Positions 61,321 through 64,000 of a stretch of 64,000 nt of DNA are shown here, piece after piece. The stretch's first letter is position 1. Each line of letters begins with the position of its first letter. The notes under the pieces are model-generated. The model was not told the origin of the DNA and ran no database searches. It saw nothing but the letters and a program-made list of their open reading frames with translations. The position numbers were made by a program, and so were the translations under genes. Source of the DNA: Alicycliphilus denitrificans K601 (lineage in GTDB: Bacteria; Pseudomonadota; Gammaproteobacteria; Burkholderiales; Burkholderiaceae_C); assembly GCF_000204645.1 (NCBI RefSeq), contig NC_015422.1, positions 1,629,001-1,693,000 on the forward strand, read 5' to 3'.

Positions 61321-62077
61321 GATGTTTTCTCCTTTCGGTTGAACAAGGTTCGCGCCCATCGCGTCCTTGTTGTGATCCGGCCGGCAGGGGACGGGCTGGC
61401 CGCACCGCTTGCGGTCGAAACGCAGTGGAGAGCCGGGAGGCGAAAAGAATTTGCTGCGCGAGGAAGCCGTGCAGCGGCGGGGAAATTGTTTTCGCCGGAC
61501 GGTTGCAGCCATGAAGCCCGAGGCGCAGCCGCGCCACCGCCAGGATTCACAACGAGACAAGGACGCCTTGGGTCGAACCGCTCCGAAAGGAGATAGGGCC
61601 TGCTCGGCATCCCCGCTCGAAGGCTTCTCCGGCTCGCCCGCTGACGCGGGCGAGGTCAACCCCGCAACGACAGGCGAGAACGCCTCCACCACACCTTGCG
61701 GCGCCGGTCTTGAGGCGTGGCGTGGAAGCTCCATAGCGATGCCGGGCGGGTTGTCCGTGAACCGTCCTTCGTGACGTGATGGGCAGGAACCGCCAGCGTT
61801 GAGGACGGCACGCACCTGCACAACCTGCCGCAGCAAGCGCCAGCGTGTTCGCCAGCGCCCCGTTCATCGCGGCGGGGCGCTGGACGGGCCGATCCGGCGC
61901 AGCCGGTTCGGCCACATCGAGGGGCGCCAAGCTGCGCGCGGCGGGGATAGCCCGCAGGGCTTTCCCCTGGAGGCAAGCGAAGCGCGCAGCGCCGCAGGCG
62001 CGAAGGCGTGAGCAACTGTCTTGAAAGTCAAGCCTCGCAAGCGCGCAGGCTCCATTCAATTGAAGCGTTTTGCCAAT
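61321..62077. other. Gene-free stretch between DUF736 and the arsenic operon
   Basis: About 757 bp of GC-rich sequence. Open frames are present on both strands but have shuffled composition and no family signature. It contains hairpins, including CCAGCGCCCCG/CGGGGCGCTGG at 61852-61883 (inverted copy of 60970-61001). It may be a cargo junction of the ICE. Confidence 0.55.
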
Positions 62078-62105
62078 GATTCAATAAATGTTGTATTATC
62101 GAATC
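62078..62105. promoter_or_regulatory. ArsR operator/promoter
   Basis: Inverted repeat GATTCAATAA and TTATCGAATC (9 of 10 pairs) with an 8-bp centre, ending directly at the arsR start codon. The size and AT-rich nature fit operators of ArsR/SmtB repressors, which respond to As(III). A TTGAAG box at 62060-62065 could be the -35 element. Confidence 0.75.
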
Positions 62106-62435
62106 ATGAACGAGACCCAAGCCATTTCCGCCCTCGGCGCCCTGGCCCATACCCAGCGGCTGCGCGTGTTCCGCGCCCTGGTGGTCGCCGGCCCCGAAGG
62201 GCTGACACCCAGCGTCCTCGCCGACCAGCTCGACGTGGCCCGCAACTCCCTGTCCTTCCACCTGAAAGAACTGGCCCATGCCGGCCTGGTCACCATCGAG
62301 CAGCAGGGCCGCAACCTGATCTACCGCGCCGACTTCACCAAGATGAATGGGCTGCTCGGCTATCTGACCGAGCACTGCTGCCAGGGCGGCGCGTGCGAGG
62401 TCACCGAATCCTCCTCTGCCTGTACTTCCTGCTGA
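62106..62435 (+). CDS. arsR: Arsenic-responsive repressor ArsR
   Basis: ArsR/SmtB repressor of 109 aa. The winged helix covers LSALGALAHTQRLRVFRAL-like sequence and LADQLDVARNSLSFHLKELAHAGLVTIEQQGRNLIY. As(III)-binding Cys are at the C-terminal side: Cys91-Cys92 (HCCQGGAC) with Cys97, Cys106 and Cys109. This is not the classic CxCxC motif on the DNA-binding helix, so it belongs to a C-terminal-site variant. I use the ATG at 62106 that follows the operator. It leads the operon arsR-arsI-arsC-acr3. Confidence 0.92.
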   Translation: MNETQAISALGALAHTQRLRVFRALVVAGPEGLTPSVLADQLDVARNSLSFHLKELAHAGLVTIEQQGRNLIYRADFTKMNGLLGYLTEHCCQGGACEVTESSSACTSC

Positions 62436-62448
62436 AAGGATCACCCCC

Positions 62449-62919
62449 ATGAAGCGCTTTCACGTCCACCTGCACGTCGATGACCTGAACCGCAGCATCG
62501 GCTTCTATTCCCAACTGTTCGCCGCGCAGCCCGCGCGCGTCGAAGGCGACTACGCCAAATGGATGCTCGAAGACCCGCCGGTCAACTTCGCCATCTCCAC
62601 ACGTGGCAACAAGCCGGGCATCGACCACCTGGGTATCCAGACCGACGATGCCGAGGAATTGGCGGTGCTGAAGGCCCGCGCCGAGGCGGCCGACATGACG
62701 CTGCTGGACGAGGGCACCACGACCTGCTGCTACGCGCGCAGCGAGAAGCACTGGATCACCGATCCGCAGGGCGTGGCCTGGGAGCACTTCCACACGCTGG
62801 GCAACATTCCGGTCTTTAACGAAGCGGCGCCTGCAGCGACTTCCGCCGCAGCGTGCTGTACCCCGGTGCGCGGCAAGCCGGTGGGCGTTGCGGTGAAGCC
62901 GGCTTCCTCCTGCTGCTGA
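62449..62919 (+). CDS. arsI: ArsI-type glyoxalase-fold dioxygenase (C-As lyase/CadI-like)
   Basis: Vicinal-oxygen-chelate enzyme of 156 aa. The N-terminal MKRFHVHLHVDDLNRSIGFYSQLFAAQPARVEGDYAKWMLEDPPVNFAIS and GTTTCCYARSEKHWITDPQGVAWEHFHT are ArsI/CadI signatures. Cys93-Cys94 match the As-binding vicinal pair, and His5, His60 and Glu113 are the probable Fe(II) ligands (by analogy). ArsI cleaves the C-As bond of trivalent methyl and aryl arsenicals. The tail is Cys rich (AACCTP and SSCC at the end), unlike the shortest family members. It is 13 bp after arsR. Confidence 0.88.
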   Translation: MKRFHVHLHVDDLNRSIGFYSQLFAAQPARVEGDYAKWMLEDPPVNFAISTRGNKPGIDHLGIQTDDAEELAVLKARAEAADMTLLDEGTTTCCYARSEKHWITDPQGVAWEHFHTLGNIPVFNEAAPAATSAAACCTPVRGKPVGVAVKPASSCC

Positions 62920-62931
62920 TGTGAGATACCC

Positions 62932-63429
62932 ATGACCACCGACAAGACCTACAACGCCCTGTTCATCTGCACGGGTAACTCGGCCCGCTCCATCCTGGCC
63001 GAAGGCATCCTCAATGAATTGGGCCAGGGGCGCTTTCGCGCCTACTCGGCGGGCAGCCACCCCAAGGGCGAAGTCCACCCACTGGCGCTCGCCACGCTGG
63101 AGCGGCTGCACATGCCGACCGCCGGCTACCGCAGCAAGAACTGGGACGAGTTCGCGGCGCCCGGTGCGCCGGAGCTGGATTTCATCTTCACGGTCTGCGA
63201 CAACGCCGCCGGCGAGGTCTGCCCCGTGTGGCCGGGACGCCCGATGTCGGCGCATTGGGGTGTGCCTGATCCCGCAGCCGTCGAGGGCACCGACGAACAG
63301 AAGCGCAAGGCATTCACGGATGCGGCGCTGACCTTGCGCCGGCGCATCGAGCTATTCCTGTCGCTGCCGATGCAACGCCTGGATGCCATGTCGCTGCAGC
63401 ACGAGCTGCGCAGCATCGGCACGAAGTGA
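62932..63429 (+). CDS. arsC: Arsenate reductase ArsC (LMW-phosphatase type)
   Basis: Arsenate reductase of 165 aa with the low-molecular-weight tyrosine phosphatase fold. The P-loop CTGNSARS has the nucleophile Cys13 and Arg19. The middle segment VCDNAAGEVCPVWPGRP supplies further Cys, and HWGVPDPAAVEGTDE is conserved. It reduces As(V) to As(III) for export by Acr3. It lies 12 bp after arsI and 10 bp before acr3. Confidence 0.93.
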   Translation: MTTDKTYNALFICTGNSARSILAEGILNELGQGRFRAYSAGSHPKGEVHPLALATLERLHMPTAGYRSKNWDEFAAPGAPELDFIFTVCDNAAGEVCPVWPGRPMSAHWGVPDPAAVEGTDEQKRKAFTDAALTLRRRIELFLSLPMQRLDAMSLQHELRSIGTK

Positions 63430-63439
63430 GGTCTGCGCG

Positions 63440-64000
63440 ATGAGTGTTGGAACCCAAACGGCCAGCCGCGTGCCGGCCGCCCCCACCATGAGCGTCTTCG
63501 AGCGCTACCTGAGCGTGTGGGTACTGCTGTGCATCGTCGCCGGTATCGCGCTCGGCCAGTTCGCGCCCAGCGTGTTCCATGCCATCGGCCGCATGGAGAT
63601 CGCGCAGGTCAACCTGCCGGTGGGCCTGCTGATCTGGGTGATGATCATTCCCATGCTGCTCAAGGTGGACTTCGGCGCTCTCGGCCAAGTCAAGCAGCAT
63701 TGGCGCGGCATCGGCGTGACGCTGTTCGTCAACTGGGCCGTCAAACCCTTCTCGATGGCGCTACTCGCCTGGATCTTCATCCGCCAGGTCTTCGCGCAGT
63801 GGCTGCCCTCCGACCAGCTCGACAGCTATGTCGCGGGCCTGATCCTGCTGGCCGCCGCACCCTGCACGGCAATGGTGTTCGTCTGGAGCCGGCTGACCGG
63901 GGGCGATCCTGTGTTCACGCTGTCGCAGGTGGCGCTGAACGACACCATCATGGTCTTCGCCTTCGCCCCAATCGTGGGCCTGCTACTGGGCTTATCGTCC
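63440..64000 (+). CDS. acr3: Arsenite efflux transporter Acr3, 3' end beyond window
   Basis: Inner-membrane As(III) exporter. 187 codons are visible and the frame is open to the edge; the family has about 350 residues and ten helices. Hallmarks: MSVFERYLSVWVLLCIVAGIALGQ, NLPVGLLIWVMIIPMLLKVDF, VNWAVKPFSMALLAWIF and AAAPCTAMVFVWSRLTGGDPVFTLSQVALND, with the conserved Cys in PCTAMVFVWS required for transport. It starts 10 bp after arsC. Confidence 0.93.
   Translation, partial: MSVGTQTASRVPAAPTMSVFERYLSVWVLLCIVAGIALGQFAPSVFHAIGRMEIAQVNLPVGLLIWVMIIPMLLKVDFGALGQVKQHWRGIGVTLFVNWAVKPFSMALLAWIFIRQVFAQWLPSDQLDSYVAGLILLAAAPCTAMVFVWSRLTGGDPVFTLSQVALNDTIMVFAFAPIVGLLLGLSS

Noticed and set aside
61321..62077. 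Protein gene in the stretch between DUF736 and arsR
   Set aside because: Frames on both strands lack ribosome sites, family motifs and normal codon pattern; hairpins dominate.

Overview
This high-GC window looks like a betaproteobacterial chromosome, probably Comamonadaceae. Three things point that way: beta-type porin, Bug and H-NS-like proteins; a degenerate copy of an AGCGCTT-type intergenic repeat that I associate with that family; and the overall gene families. This is judged from sequence features only, and species cannot be named.

1-16.4 kb is a chromosomal catabolic locus. It holds an aldehyde dehydrogenase (cut by the window edge), an enoyl-CoA hydratase, a decayed MFS gene, a porin, a Bug binding protein, a complete LivHMGFK branched-chain-type ABC importer, an acyl-CoA ligase, an acyl-CoA dehydrogenase, an SDR and an IclR regulator. 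Two promoter regions 8 kb apart each carry the same two 15-bp operator-like sequences, which ties importer and enzymes into one likely IclR regulon. The substrate is probably a carboxylic acid activated to its CoA ester, but it cannot be named. An H-NS-like gene and an MFS transporter follow.

16.5-17.3 kb is a tRNA cluster: tRNA-Gly(GCC), a 5' fragment of a tRNA-Leu(UAA), and a complete tRNA-Leu(UAA) split by a 226-nt group I intron of the Azoarcus (IC3) type.

17.3-28.4 kb is an insertion-sequence graveyard. It contains an IS481-family element with a 6-bp target duplication and a Gabija-like OLD nuclease/UvrD-like helicase pair whose nuclease gene is split by an IS3-family element. Two different IS5-family elements follow head to tail, sharing TTA duplications, and then an IS30 element lying between two truncated genes.

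28.4-61.3 kb is most of a Tn4371-type integrative and conjugative element (ICE), read mainly on the minus strand. From its maintenance end it has small conserved ICE genes, repA with nearby iterons, parA, a ribbon-helix-helix gene, DUF2840, traF, a possible oriT, a relaxase, a cargo block, a LysR regulator, an entry-exclusion-like lipoprotein, traG and the trbBCDEJKLFGI mating-pair operon. The cargo at 42.2-52.9 kb is a flavin monooxygenase, an outer-membrane factor, a YbhGFSR-like ABC exporter, a TetR regulator and a large lipoprotein hydrolase. 62.1-64.0 kb is an arsenic operon, arsR-arsI-arsC-acr3, running off the right edge. No integrase gene is in the window, so the far end of the ICE lies beyond 64 kb.
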